From the NCBI GenBank assembly GCA_032718865.1, contig JALUTQ010000040.1, forward strand, positions 496,001 to 560,000: a DNA stretch of 64,000 nucleotides. The letters run 5' to 3'. Origin of the DNA: Tilletia caries (Eukaryota; Basidiomycota; Exobasidiomycetes; Tilletiales; Tilletiaceae). The translations under genes and the position numbers were made by a program. Positions 33,501 to 42,074 of the stretch are shown here, piece after piece (position 1 is the stretch's first letter; each line of letters begins with the position of its first letter). The notes under the pieces are model-generated. The model made no database searches and was not told where the DNA came from. It worked only from the letters and a program-made list of their open reading frames with translations.

Positions 33501-36500
33501 GCTCAGCCCGCCTGAGTATGTCGAACACGGTGGCAAGGTGCTCCTCATGTTCTTCTAGAGTGTCGGAAAATATAAAGATATCGTCCAAGTACGCGTGGGC
33601 AAACCTGCCGATGATTTCTCGGAAGAGGAACATCATCAGCTGCTGGGCTGTACTAGGGACGTTACAGTCTCCTTGCTGAGCCACGAGGCTGACAAAAAGT
33701 GCCGAATGGCGTAGCAAACGCCGTCTTTCCGACATCCTCTGGGATGATACGGATTTGCTCGAAGAAGTCGGCTTGATCCAGCTTGGAGCGGAACTTTGCT
33801 CGAGCTACGTCACGTCGAATCACGTCTTGATCGGGAAACGGAGTGACGTCCTTGTGAGTGTTGTCGTTGCGTTGCCTTGCGTCGACTACCGTACGAATAC
33901 GGTTATCCTTTTTGGGGATTGGCATCATTGGCATTGCAGCGGGAACGCTGGCTCGTTGCCACCAGCCAGCTTCTGTGTAAGTGTTGATCTTGTCGATTTA
34001 TGCTTGTCGAAATTGTTCCGGACATTTGGCCGGTCGACTGGTAGGTCGGTAATTTTCGTCGATAAGTGGAATTGAATGGTTGATCTCCCGAAAAGGGGGG
34101 AGCTTCAACGGACGTGGACCCCACAGGTCTTTCGTGCTTGTCATCCATTTATCGCGAAGACGGTCAATGATCGTGTCCTGTACTGATACTGCCAGTGAAG
34201 CGGGCATCAGTGGATCATCCTGACAAATCTCGGTATGTACCGTCTTGACAATCTTCACGCCTGAAGGCTCAGTTGCACGCGTAAAGTTTACTGTTGCAAG
34301 GCGTCCGATCTTGGGAGAGACCAAGACTTTATCCTTGACGAATCTAGAGTGAGAGATTCCGTAAGTCGACAGAGGCGCCTTGCGGACCAAGAGCGCCGGC
34401 TTCTTCTTTGGAGTCGGAATTTCTTTGGTGTTGAAGATCAACTGGGTAGGATTTGTTTTGTAGATGACCTCGTTGGCGGAAACATCCAGCAAGACACCGA
34501 AGTCTTTTTTTGATAAGAGGTGCCTAGAATGGCATCGTACCTATCGATGTTCAGGATGTCAAAATAGCGTTCTTTGTTCGAACACGCGCCGTGAATCACT
34601 TTGACGAAACAAGCGCGGTTGATCTTGCCACGGGAACCTGTGATGGCGAGTTGCAAAGGCGAGGGCTCATCCAGTTTGAACGAAGGCAATTTATGCGTAT
34701 CGACAAAAGACGCCGAAATGAGATCTGCTGTAGATCCGGAATCAAACAAGGCTTTGGCCTCGTATCCATTGATCTTGATCTTGGCTACGATCGGATGAAC
34801 CAACGGCGGCCGGTGCTTCGAGACCTTCGATGCGTCACCGAAAGGAGCCTTGGCATTGGAGACGTTAGACTCGCGCGTAACGATAGGTTTGGCGGCAGGG
34901 GCTTTGTGGGCGACACCATTGCACATGAGAGGAGTCTCATCATCCTCGTCGGTCATGTTATTGGAGTTCAGGCCCTCACTGTCTTCATCTTCGTCAAGCC
35001 ACCCGTCTTCATCACGGGCTTCATCATCTTCTTGAAAGAGAATGACGCCAGGCTCAGAGCACTCTTCTGCGTCATCTGTACCCTGATCGGCGGGTTCAGA
35101 TTCCTTCATGTCAAGCATGTTTGAGCGGAGTCGCTTTGGGCAGTCCGGCGACCAGTGGACGAAGGCGCCGCAAGTACGGCATTGGTCTGTAGGCTTTGCG
35201 CCTGTAGGCCTCATAGCCGGAGCTGCCGTGTTACGGATGGGGCTGGCGGCCGATGGGCGATTCACCGGAACCATCGGTCGGTATACCGGAGCCGATCCTT
35301 TTGGTCGATTGAATCCCTGGCCATTCGAGGGACGATTAGGCTGATTAAGCCGGGAAGTGCGGGGAGTGTCCTTGCGGTCTTCCGTGCGAGTCGGTGCAGC
35401 TTCAGTCATGGATCCAGCGTAGCGTTGGGCGCGTTCTTGATCCATGGCAGCCTGCACAATGTCTTCCCAAGGCGAAAGCTCAGCATCTATGCCGCGGTTG
35501 GCGATGATGGCCGCGCTCAGATTGCTTTTCATACCTTTGAGCAATCGACGGTTGAGAGCGACTGGACTGGGGTACTCGGTCATCTGATCGGCGAGCTTGA
35601 GAATGTATGCCTGGAAAGCGTGGATATCTTTCGATCCTTGGTCCGCGCTTTCGAATTTGTCCGCTGCTTGTCGTGAGAGTTCATCGACCAAGAAGTTGCG
35701 ACGGAGTGCGACCATGACGTCCGTCGCGGTCCACGACTTAGCGTGAGGAGCGACGTGGCGCCAGTACCAATCCAACGGGTCGGCTAGCAGGTACCCGCCA
35801 ATCAAGTTAACCTTGAGACGTTCTGAGAGCGGGGCGTGAACCTTAAAGTAATGGGCTACCGAGTGAACCCAGTCGGTGAACAGCTGGAGTGATCGGTCTC
35901 CCTTCCATTTCTCTGGAGAGGTCATCTTGATCCCGGCGCGAGTGAGCTCCGACTTGTCTCCGGGGAGGTCGTCGTCGTCTTGACCGGTTGAATTCATGAT
36001 CTCCGAGATCTTTCTGTCGACGCCGTAGAGGATGGAGGTCATGGGAACACTCTGGTGTCGTATCGTTTGCGTGGGGAACGACATACGGCCTGGCGCCGGT
36101 GCCGAGGCTCGGGGTTGCTGGCGCGCCTCACTTGCACGAGGCGGCAGGAGCCCGGCGCGGCGGAGTCGATCGTTCTGTCGTTCGCGAAGAACTGATTCAG
36201 AGTCAGGGAGAGCGGACTCTCTGATGGGTTGGTTCACTGGAGCCTGCCGGACGGGAGGGTCAAGAACAGGCACTTGAGGAACCGGAATGTTTCGAATGTT
36301 TTTGGTTGTTTTGACGTTTTTTCTGGAGGATAGTTTGGCGGATGAGATCGATTCGATTCTGTCGAGACATGATTTGAAACTCGAGTTCCAATTCCTCGAC
36401 GCTGAGCTCGTGGAGATCTTTCTCTGGAGCTTCAGTTCCGACTTGAGACGCAGCGGCGATGCTATCGTCGTTATCGGAGTTGTTGATGTTGCGGATGGTG

Positions 36501-39500
36501 TCCGCGAGAGATGAGTTGCCCTTTTGATTGGGCTCTTGATGTTCTCCCGTGTCCTCGTCGCCTTGAAAGGACTCCGAGGTAAGTCTAGGGACTTCGGGAG
36601 GTTGAGCTTGGCCCTGGGAAGCACCAGCGATGTCATCAGCAGCAGAAGCGGCGGCTTCGCTGCCTTCGTGAAGGTCTTTACGCTTCTTGGGTGCCATTGT
36701 AAGACTCAGTAAACCTTTTTGGTCACAGAGGTCTTTGAGAGTTAAAAAAGTGTAAGATTTCCTAGTTATAAGGTCGTTGCAAACACAATAGAATTGGTGT
36801 TGGACAGTCGGACGCGTAGTACCGCTCGTTGTATAGGGACAGAAGTGACGCGCTGCTGAACTTTGGCCTATGCTACTATGTTTAGATAACTAACCAGTAT
36901 ACCAGTGGTCCTACAGGTGTGTGGGTGAAAGTGGCTCTCTCAATCACTTGATGAAACTTTATGAGACTCAGACTTCACACAGTAGACTTTAACTCTGCAA
37001 TGATCTGTGATTGCTAAGTTAGTTGTCTGGGAGTGTGAGAGGAAAGAGCTGGGGGGACCAGAAGGAAAGAAGGGCGGCGAGGGCGCTCCTTTTATACCTT
37101 TCATGATGCCCCTGATGCGCAGCGCATTGTGTGGTGTGCGCTGCGCTGAGGTGTGGTGATGTGGATGCGTCGGTGTGCTGGTGAGTCACAAGAGTCACAG
37201 CCACGTGACAACTGACGCGTCAGATAGTAGTCATCCAACAGTCACCATAAATCACCCAGCAGTCAATACACAGTCATCCTTTGACACGGGCTAAATACAT
37301 ACACAGTCATACAGTCATCATGGGAGCAGGGACGAGTCAAAGGGGAAGTGTGAGTGTGGCGAGGTGAGGTGAGAGGAAGCGGTGGTGAGTGGTGCGCGCG
37401 GTGCGCATGGTGAGCGTTGGTTCACCACGCGAAAATGTGTTTCGATGGTAAATTCGCGTGAACCAACACTTCACCAAAATTGTAAACAACACGCACCATA
37501 TGTGGCACGTGACGCGCACCACGCGTTGGGCGCCTGAGAAACCAACGCGCACCACGCGTCGCACACCACACGCGCCACGTGACAATTGTCGACGCGCGGC
37601 GCGTCTCAGGTGAGAAAATAAAAACAACGCGCACCACATATCGCGCGCGCAGAGAAAAACAACCCGCACCACGCGTCGGTCACCACGCGTCGGTACGGGT
37701 GAGAGGATAGAAATGTTAACTTGTGAGGTGCTGAATAATGTACGCGTGGCACCTACATATGTCAGACACCTTACAGGAGGGGAGGCCGCAGTTGACCGAC
37801 GCCAGCTCTTGAGCGAGCGAGAGAGGTCCCGCTTTTGATGACCGAGTCTTCCTTTCGGTCGGTTGTTGACCTCATCTTCGAGCTCACTGAGGTCGCACAG
37901 CTGCTGAAGAAGAGGCTCGACCTCACCCAATACGTCGCCTTCCTCCAAATCCACAGCTGCTTCCGACGTGTTGGTGACCTCGACGCCCCGGGTGTCGACA
38001 CCGACGAGGCAGCATGGCACCTTCACGAAGCCTGTTGGAGACTCCTCATGGGAGAACCACCATGGGCGGACCACTAGGTCGCTCGCCACGGGGTCGATCT
38101 CCACGACGCGAACCGTATGTGGTTCGATCCGCACCTTCTTCGCGCAGACGAGGCGGCTGGGCGATCCGACGTGGCGGGCTACGGAGGAGGTCTGGAGGAG
38201 ACGAACCTCTGCGTCGGGCCGGCTCTCGAATACGAGCAGCTCCCGTTTGGACAGGGCATCGATCCCGTCGGCCTTCATGTTGTCCACGCCGAGGATCCAA
38301 CCGCCTGTACACTCTTCGACCACGTGAAACTCGAAGTGATGTATCACGGCTGGGGCACCGTTGGCTGTGGGAAACGAGACGGGGAGGAGAGTAACACCGG
38401 ACGGCCTTTGAAAGTCATCTCCTCTGTAGCCTCGTATTTTCAAAGGCTCCGGTGGTAAGATCTTAGCGTCTGGTGCAATGGTCCTTAGGGCCCTCGGCGT
38501 GATCATACTCAGAGGGGATCCACCATCAACGTGTAGCTCGAGACGTTCGTTTTCGTTCCCCAGATACACCGCTGCTTTGTGGGCAACAACGTCTCGATGT
38601 CGGTGCCCCTTGAGATCCACGTCGCGCTCTGTGGGAGGAGAAATGCCGAAACTGGGCGGCGAGGGCTCGTCGGCGAGTACAGACACGCTGCGGGCGTATC
38701 GTACTCGGGCGACGTTGTCCTCTGGATTGGTTTCCAACGCCGAATCTGCATCGGTGTGCCGTTGTCGAGCATGAAGTACGGCTACCTGTCGGACCACCAT
38801 AAAGAAGTGTTCGTCCTCCTCGTCGTTGTCGTCTTCCAGGCGGGCGAGGATGCGCTTGATGACACGAACCGTTGAAGCGGATCATCGAGCTCTTCCCAGA
38901 CCTGCGACTCGTTCCGAACGTAAGCCGAGAAAGCTCGAACTCGGAGCTCCTCGAGAGTCCTCGGGCGCGGCTTGAGCGTGTTGAACCAGTGTCTTGACGA
39001 GCCCTCGAAGCACCCGGGCAGGCCGGCGAACATCTCTGCTTCCGTGTACCGGGAGCACTCCATGTAGGTGACGAGTCCGGACCACCAGCTGTAGATGTCG
39101 TCGCCTTGCTCCGGGTTGAAGGTGCCGATGTCTTTGGACTTGGCGCGGAAGAAGCTGCGCGAGCTGTGACGCGGCTCTGCTTCTTCCTCCTCGTCCTCCA
39201 TGCGAATCGCTGCGCCTACGGCAGGAGCTCGATCTGCTGGCGGGGCCGGCTCAGCGAAACGGAGATGCGGCGGAATCGGACCACGCGGGGTGTCTTCTGC
39301 GCCAAAGACCATGTGCGAAGCGGCAGAGACGCGAGGTGCTCGACGATGGTTGCCAGCAGTGGGAGTACTGGGTGTCCTGGATGGCACTGTCGGGGCTTGC
39401 TGCAGCTGGCCAAGCAGCGTCATGATCCGATCCATCTTGTCGTCGTGCCGCCGTTCGATGTCGGCTGCGAGCTGCTGGTGTCGACGGTCGGCATCTTGTA

Positions 39501-40776
39501 GGGCCTTGCGCAAGTCGGTCGATGCGCGTGCTTCAGAGATGCGCAGCATGCTCTGGACTTGGCCCACACTCAGAGAGAAGTCTTCGGACCCCGACTGCTG
39601 AGGTTCGTCCTCTTCATCCTCGGCGGTCGGACGGAGAGACGATCGTGGTGGAGGCTGGTCGACAGCAATGGATGTGTCGACAAGCTCCTCAGAGATGGTC
39701 CTCTGGTGCCCCCGCTGATCGGGCGGGGATGATGAGGTCTCGGTGGCTGGAATGGGCGCGCGAGGGACAGCCAGACTCGAGGGCGGGACGCCTTCAGATG
39801 GGAGCCTTGCTGTAGCGCTGACGCTGCGCGTTCCGGTGCGACCGGGCCTGGGGTTGGGGTTTGCGGTCCCCTTGGATGGCTGTGACATATCTATTGCGAG
39901 TAGAAAGCAAGCGGTGTGATCAGCACTGCTTTGACAAGGCCAGATAGCCTGAGGAATGGCCTTCCCTCAGGAGCCTATCAAGGCTGAAGCCAACTCACTG
40001 TCAGAGGTTGGGTTCCAGGTATACCGTGGAGGGGATCTTGAGAGCGGAGCTACCAATTGTAAGGATTAACGCGAATGAAGTCTGTGGTTCTATTCCAGAA
40101 GTAACAGGGGCATGGGTGCGTTTACATGTGCATGAGAAGCGTGGGAACTATGTGGAGGGTGACCGTCGCGTGGTCATGGAGAGCTTGTTACACATGTCCT
40201 TTCTTTCCCACAGACGCAGACGCAGCCCCCTTCGGAGACGCCGTCGCAGCCGGACTCCTCACCGAACCCATCATAATCAATGTCCACCACCTCCGCTACG
40301 GCAAGAACGGCGAGATCGCCGCGCGCAAGATCGCGAAAAAAGTACTGAAAGCGGGTACCCTTGGCGAGCACGTCAAACTTGACCACCCGGCCCGAAGGAA
40401 ACAGCTCTCGCGGAAGGCGCGGGATGAGGATGATCTGATGGATGTGGTTAAACGGGAGTCGAATGGGTACGGGTATCAGCAGCGCGGCGAGGGGTATCGG
40501 CCTCCTCTTCCTCCTCCGGTTCAAAATCAAAGGCGCTCGAGCGAAAGTAGCGATGCTTCGGTTGAGGTTTTGGACGGTCCGCCGGTCGAGGCACGCCCGT
40601 CCTCGAGAAAAGGTCGGTATAAGAACGCTCCTTCGTCTTCGGTAGGGTCGGCGTCGCGCGGCTCAAAGGACTCGCGTGGCATCGCACAGGACTCGAGTTC
40701 GGGGTCGACGTCGCGGGGTACGAAGGACTCGGGTTCGGCATCGACGTCGAAAGCTTCGAAGCGGGCTCGTCCATGA
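24078..40776 (+). CDS. Unknown-family protein, copy B, split by a transposon nest
   Basis: Same family as copies A and C. Exon 1 is 24078-24247 (MSVRQRYVAF start; LPLQYDTLRTMATELFPPTR), exon 2 is 24332-24372 and exon 3 is 40214-40776 (EPIIINVHHLRYGKNGEIAA, LGEHVKLDHPARRK, then a Ser/Arg-rich tail). The joined frame is 774 nt (257 aa) with the same phases as A and C. Intron 2 begins gtatgt at 24373. After about 77 nt it is interrupted by a retrotransposon at 24450-40192, flanked by CATGT on both sides; the remaining 16 nt (cctttctttcccacag) complete the acceptor. Before the insertion the intron was about 93 nt. Every coding exon is intact, so the gene would work if the 15.8-kb intron is removed. 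Exon 2 is 15 nt shorter than in A and C. Confidence 0.7.
24445..24449 (+). repeat. Target-site duplication, left copy (CATGT)
   Basis: CATGT directly before the left 135-bp LTR; the same five bases follow the right LTR at 40193-40197. Confidence 0.85.
24450..24584 (-). repeat. 3' LTR of outer chromovirus (135 bp)
   Basis: A direct repeat, identical by eye to 40058-40192. It starts TGTAAGG and ends TGTTACA. As the element is transcribed from the minus strand, this is its 3' LTR. An LTR of only 135 bp is short for a Ty3 element. Confidence 0.9.
24566..25480 (-). pseudogene. Outer element: integrase C-terminal part and chromodomain
   Basis: The open frame (304 aa) begins at the conserved integrase segment MVERINGQLETMLRHYVAID, with LAMAYNSQRSTSTTFSPYRL typical of Ty3 integrases. 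A GPY/F-like module follows (GGPYKFKCRIGRLAYELDVP; HPVLPISALEPFHGDPEEF). The chromodomain comes next: RRPTQLLEGITFDYLVKWAG, then TWQCDSRL...ATKKFERL. Chromodomains steer integration to particular histone marks. The frame is separated from the upstream integrase by a small indel near 25500, and the stop lies in the LTR. Confidence 0.85.
25284..28030 (-). pseudogene. Outer element: RT, RNase H and integrase core, with frameshifts
   Basis: The reverse transcriptase is well preserved (FCNDYRPLNKVTVDDYYAMP, FTVVDANKGYYQFLL, RMPFGLKQAPSWFQRAMDRI, ALAYLDDVVVYS). RNase H starts with LAVDASKQGLGGVLLQT. The frame changes at a C-run near 26810 (PPLLYISRQTTDGEKRYAPT lies in another frame) and returns at an A-run near 26590. 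The integrase has an HHCC-like region (HEYHRSIRAAHPSAERTHGM, then CYECQANK) and DFITGVPK. Frame changes follow at a T-run near 25690 and again near 25500. Sequence before 27874 (PPSELKTSRRVTFTRTEDDG) is continuous in frame with the protease part across the inner insertion, so this was one polyprotein. Confidence 0.85.
28026..28030 (+). repeat. Target-site duplication of inner element, left copy (GGAGG)
   Basis: GGAGG lies directly before the inner LTR; the same bases follow the right inner LTR at 37776-37780. Removing one copy restores the outer polyprotein frame. Confidence 0.88.
28031..29060 (-). repeat. 3' LTR of inner chromovirus (1030 bp)
   Basis: Direct repeat of 36751-37775, starting TGTAAG and ending CTTACA. 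By eye the two copies differ only in run lengths: one C-run near 28388 and two A-runs near 28895-28910. It contains seven ACGCGT words. Confidence 0.93.
29208..29806. mobile_element. hAT-type MITE (599 bp)
   Basis: Flanked by a perfect 8-bp duplication TGAGAGTG (29200-29207 and 29807-29814), the size made by hAT transposases. The ends are inverted: CAGTGCTTT at the left and the complement of AAAGCACTG at the right, with imperfect similarity continuing for about 26 bp to TATGACCC. The interior is AT-rich, has no coding frame and is packed with TCATATGA, GTCATA and TATGAC words in both orientations, as expected of transposase-binding subterminal repeats. It cut off the last codons of the extra reading frame of the host retroelement. 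Confidence 0.85.
29815..30476 (-). CDS. Extra reading frame 3' of pol in the inner chromovirus
   Basis: The minus strand is open in one frame from about 30476 to the MITE at 29806; before the MITE inserted it would have ended one or two codons further on (...SHSHP-stop). The text is acidic and Pro/Ser-rich at first (NDSLVIKDEQEDPVLQSFGF), then has a coiled coil (ELEEAVAQATAQLQAENDRL, then TAENERLDRHLRARLRL), then an aromatic tail (RFYFLPESRW, YLLHNPAYRYCLRRFAPY). The first in-frame ATG is at 30189, giving about 125 native residues; the longer frame lacks an ATG and opens on the CA repeat. The other frame at 30473 does start with ATG. No known domain. The position corresponds to env-like genes of other Ty3 elements, but no signal peptide or membrane helix is seen in this frame. 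Confidence 0.45.
30473..30534. repeat. (GT)n microsatellite
   Basis: About 31 dinucleotide units, directly upstream of the extra reading frame on its coding strand (as CA). Confidence 0.95.
30597..30604 (-). promoter_or_regulatory. Possible internal TATA box
   Basis: TATATAAG on the minus strand, about 120 bp upstream of the extra reading frame and outside the LTR. It could drive a separate transcript; there is no other support. Confidence 0.3.
31025..31601 (-). pseudogene. Inner element: integrase tail and chromodomain, split by an A-run
   Basis: Two overlapping frames. The first (31601-31257) has the GPY-like module VGDLVYLSTKNLKLPTGRAS, LLPRYLGPYKIAKCL and RIHPTFHSSLLKPHVPND. It stops just after a five-A run where REPKSIL should read REPKAFYDFG. 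The second (31297-31025) holds the chromodomain: EWQVEDVLGHRWLSARLQLL, then LWSTGENTWEP and LDKYLELHG. Its layout agrees with class I chromodomains (VExILxHR ... TWEP). Read with one base less in the run, it is one continuous C terminus. Confidence 0.85.
31543..33735 (-). pseudogene. Inner element: RT palm, RNase H and integrase
   Basis: A 730-codon frame. RT catalytic segment FAHAYLDDIFIFSD, then LYLSKDKMDLYSKSMICLGH and VQRFLGLVQYLAQFFPNL. RNase H: FVVTDASTSGVGGLYGQG, RTHEQELLAVLEALMKWEDQ, FTIITDHRSLEYLQTQ. Integrase: zinc region HKGLGHLGSLKTL...CGPC, catalytic DFVGPLP, ISDQDTRWKSTFWQELHRLQ, TAYHPETDGATERANRTAIQ. All catalytic residues I can place are present. It is joined to the N-terminal RT part at a T-run near 33690 (PFGTF then VSLVAQQGDCNVPSTAQQLM) and to the next frame near 31640. 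Confidence 0.9.
33662..34492 (-). pseudogene. Inner element: linker and N-terminal reverse transcriptase
   Basis: 34492-33998 continues the protease region (SANEVIYKTNPTQLIFNTKE, YGISHSRFVKDKVLVSPKIG); the frame then changes near 34000. 33934-33662 carries RT motifs MMPIPKKDNRIRTVVDARQR, KLDQADFFEQIRI and TAFATPFGTF. RT palm motifs follow in the next frame. Confidence 0.8.
34438..36697 (-). pseudogene. Inner element: gag and protease
   Basis: Gag starts at the ATG at 36697 (MAPKKRKDLHEGSEAA). The first frame ends at 36260, but coding passes to the next frame at a six-A run near 36320. Capsid-like text follows: MTSPEKWKGDRSLQLFTDWV, LIGGYLLADPLDWYWRHVAP, IHAFQAYILKLADQMTEYPS. A single CCHC zinc knuckle reads CRTCGAFVHWSPDC (C-x2-C-x4-H-x4-C). 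After an acidic linker comes the aspartic protease: INGYEAKALFDSGSTADLIS, and later DAILGTSY. The frame breaks again at a seven-A run near 34510. Starting at ATG with CCHC and DSGS intact suggests a competent gag-pro if the run-length changes are not real. Confidence 0.85.
36751..37775 (-). repeat. 5' LTR of inner chromovirus (1025 bp)
   Basis: Direct repeat of 28031-29060; it carries the promoter for minus-strand transcription. The lengths differ by 5 bp, all accounted for by one C-run and two A-runs. Confidence 0.93.
37776..38880 (-). pseudogene. Outer element: gag C-terminal part and protease
   Basis: The frame opens upstream of 38800 (RVIKRILARLEDDNDEEDEH, then MVVRQVAVLHARQRHTDADS) and runs to the insertion point at 37776. 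The protease region has LELHVDGGSPLSMITPRALR, with DGG in place of the usual D-S/T-G, and EECTGGWILGVDNMKADGID as the second conserved segment. The text then reads to RRSTAASPP and, across the inner element, continues as SELKTSRRV in frame with RT. Confidence 0.75.
38782..39888 (-). pseudogene. Outer element: gag
   Basis: A 368-codon frame from MSQPSKGTANPNPRPGRTG. A Pro/Ser-rich N terminus is followed by a coiled stretch (LRKALQDADRRHQQLAADIE) and a capsid-like region (IGTFNPEQGDDIYSWWSGLV, TYMECSRYTEAEMFAGLPGC, RHWFNTLKPRPRTLEELRVR). Near 38870 the sensible text passes from this frame (DDPLQRF) to the next one (RVIKRILARLEDD). This may be a programmed slip or an indel. No CCHC knuckle is seen. 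Confidence 0.75.
40038..40055 (-). other. Primer-binding site of outer element
   Basis: TGGTAGCTCCGCTCTCAA begins two bases inside the 5' LTR on the minus strand, as expected for a site complementary to a tRNA 3' end. The start resembles initiator-Met primers (TGGTAGC), but identity is not assigned. Confidence 0.6.
40058..40192 (-). repeat. 5' LTR of outer chromovirus (135 bp)
   Basis: Identical by eye to 24450-24584. It is followed by CATGT (40193-40197), the right copy of the target duplication, and then by the end of copy B intron 2. Confidence 0.9.
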
Positions 40777-41293
40777 GTGCCGAGGCTCGAGAGCGCATTC
40801 GAACTCCGAACTCTGAACTCTTTCAACCCGTCAACTCAGGGCCCGGATCTGGTTGCATATGCATTTTTAATCGCAAACACGCTCATTCACTCTACTCTTT
40901 TTCCGAGTTTTACAGCACCTGAACCCATCGGCCAAGCACTTTCACAAGTGGTACTCTTCCAGGGACGAGGCAGTGGGAGTGGCATTCGATGGCGCGGTGC
41001 TTGTTCATGAGGATGCCCGGGACATCGAGCTGATTGGCTGACCCTCTTCCTTCTGAGCAAACTGGCGAGAAATCCGTATTCGATCTGAAAAGCGATCGCG
41101 TCGCTTCTCCGAAAGGAAGTGCTGCTTGAAAGGTCCGGGTACCCCCAAATCTCGAGAAGGTCCTGTCCGACAAGCAGCCTGTATATTCACCTCTTCATAC
41201 AGTCTCTCCCAGCTTGTAGCTTCGCACCCACGACCACCAACCATCGAACCATCAACCTCGACGTTCCCAGCGCAACAAGATCACTTAGTCTCC
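40777..41293. other. Spacer between family copies B and C
   Basis: Tandem copies B and C lie head to tail here. No gene or repeat is recognised; it should hold the B terminator and the C promoter. Confidence 0.4.
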
Positions 41294-42074
41294 ATGCAGT
41301 CTATGCTGCAGGACAAGAAGCTGCTGATCAGATTCAGACGAGCGGATCAAGAAAGCTCTGAGATTGGCGATCGCAACGGTGCATTTTTCGTGCCCATTCA
41401 GTACGACGCGCTGCGGGCTGCGGCCACCAGGCTGTTCCCTCCGAAGAAGGGGTACAAGGTGGCATTCTCGTGAGTTCAATCTTCCTTACCTGAGGGCGGT
41501 AAACGAACTGCGAAGCTCTCCATGTTGCTCATATCTTGCTTCTACATGATCACCTTCCTTTTCTGCAGATACTTCACCAATGATGATCCCAAGCATCCGG
41601 CGAGAAAGAATCTGCTGATGGACGGTAAGTACAGTATCCACAGTTCGCAAGCCCGACTCTTCTCTGAATCACCTTTCTACCTGTCCCTCCACAGAGTGGG
41701 ACTTGGACGGCTTCAACCTCAATCTTGAGCAAGGAAATGTCCCGAAGCCCGTCATAGTCAAGGTCCATCATCTCCACTACAATCGCGACAACGGCAGGAT
41801 CGATGCCCGCATGGAGAACGGCAAGAAGGTCGAAGGTCCAGGTGATCTCTTCCTCACCCACGTCAAGCTCGAGCATGCCTCACAGCAGATGTTTATCCCT
41901 CGCAAGGATGACGAAGGAGATCAGGCCGAGTATGTCGGAAGACGGAAGGCACCTCGACGCATCGTGGTTACCGGGGGCACGAGTCGTCCCAGTCGCTCTT
42001 CTCAGCGCCAGTCGAACAGACCAAACTACGCCGAGGACATCGATGATCTCGAGCTGTGGGACGATGCCTCGTAA
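41294..42074 (+). CDS. Unknown-family protein, copy C (203 aa)
   Basis: Three exons, 41294-41469, 41569-41624 and 41695-42074, give 612 nt (203 aa); the donors are gtgagt and gtaagt and both acceptors end in cag. The closest relative is copy A: both share KFRR/RFRRADQES, the 20 residues from QYDALRAAAT to FPPKKGYK, YFTNDDP, NLLMDEWDL, VHHLHYNRDNGRIDAR and EGPGDLFLTHVKLEH. The C-terminal tail is longer than in A (NRPNYAEDIDDLELWDDAS), acidic at the end after a basic stretch. Not recognised. Predicted soluble and cytosolic or nuclear by composition only. Conserved splice phases and strong exon conservation show an active gene family rather than debris. Confidence 0.75.

Larger units (their letters stand above)
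28031..37775 (-). mobile_element. Inner Ty3/Gypsy chromovirus nested in the outer one
   Basis: A 9.7-kb element with ~1.03-kb LTRs and a 5-bp duplication GGAGG, in the same orientation as the outer one. Order on the minus strand: gag with zinc knuckle, protease, RT, RNase H, integrase, chromodomain, then about 2 kb holding an extra reading frame, then the 3' LTR. A strong polypurine tract (AGAAGGGGAGGA) abuts the 3' LTR at 29061-29072. No TGG primer site is seen next to the 5' LTR (CTTTTTTAACTCTC instead), so the priming mode is unclear. The gag ATG lies only 53 nt inside the LTR. An hAT-type MITE sits at 29208-29806. Confidence 0.93.
24450..40192 (-). mobile_element. Outer Ty3/Gypsy chromovirus, interrupted by a second element
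   Basis: An LTR retrotransposon in antisense orientation within intron 2 of family copy B. It has identical 135-bp LTRs and a 5-bp duplication CATGT. Just inside the right LTR on the minus strand is a primer-binding site starting TGGTAGCTCC (40055 downward); just inside the left LTR is a short purine tract (TTTGGGGCGAA). Order on the minus strand: gag, protease, reverse transcriptase, RNase H, integrase, chromodomain, the Ty3 order. A second retroelement (28031-37775) is inserted between protease and RT. Without it the element would be about 6 kb. Several frame changes interrupt pol, most of them in homopolymer runs. Confidence 0.93.

Noticed and set aside
36260..36340. Programmed gag-pol frameshift at the A-run near 36320
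   Set aside because: The shift lies inside gag, before the zinc knuckle, and similar breaks occur at many other runs. An indel is the simpler reading.
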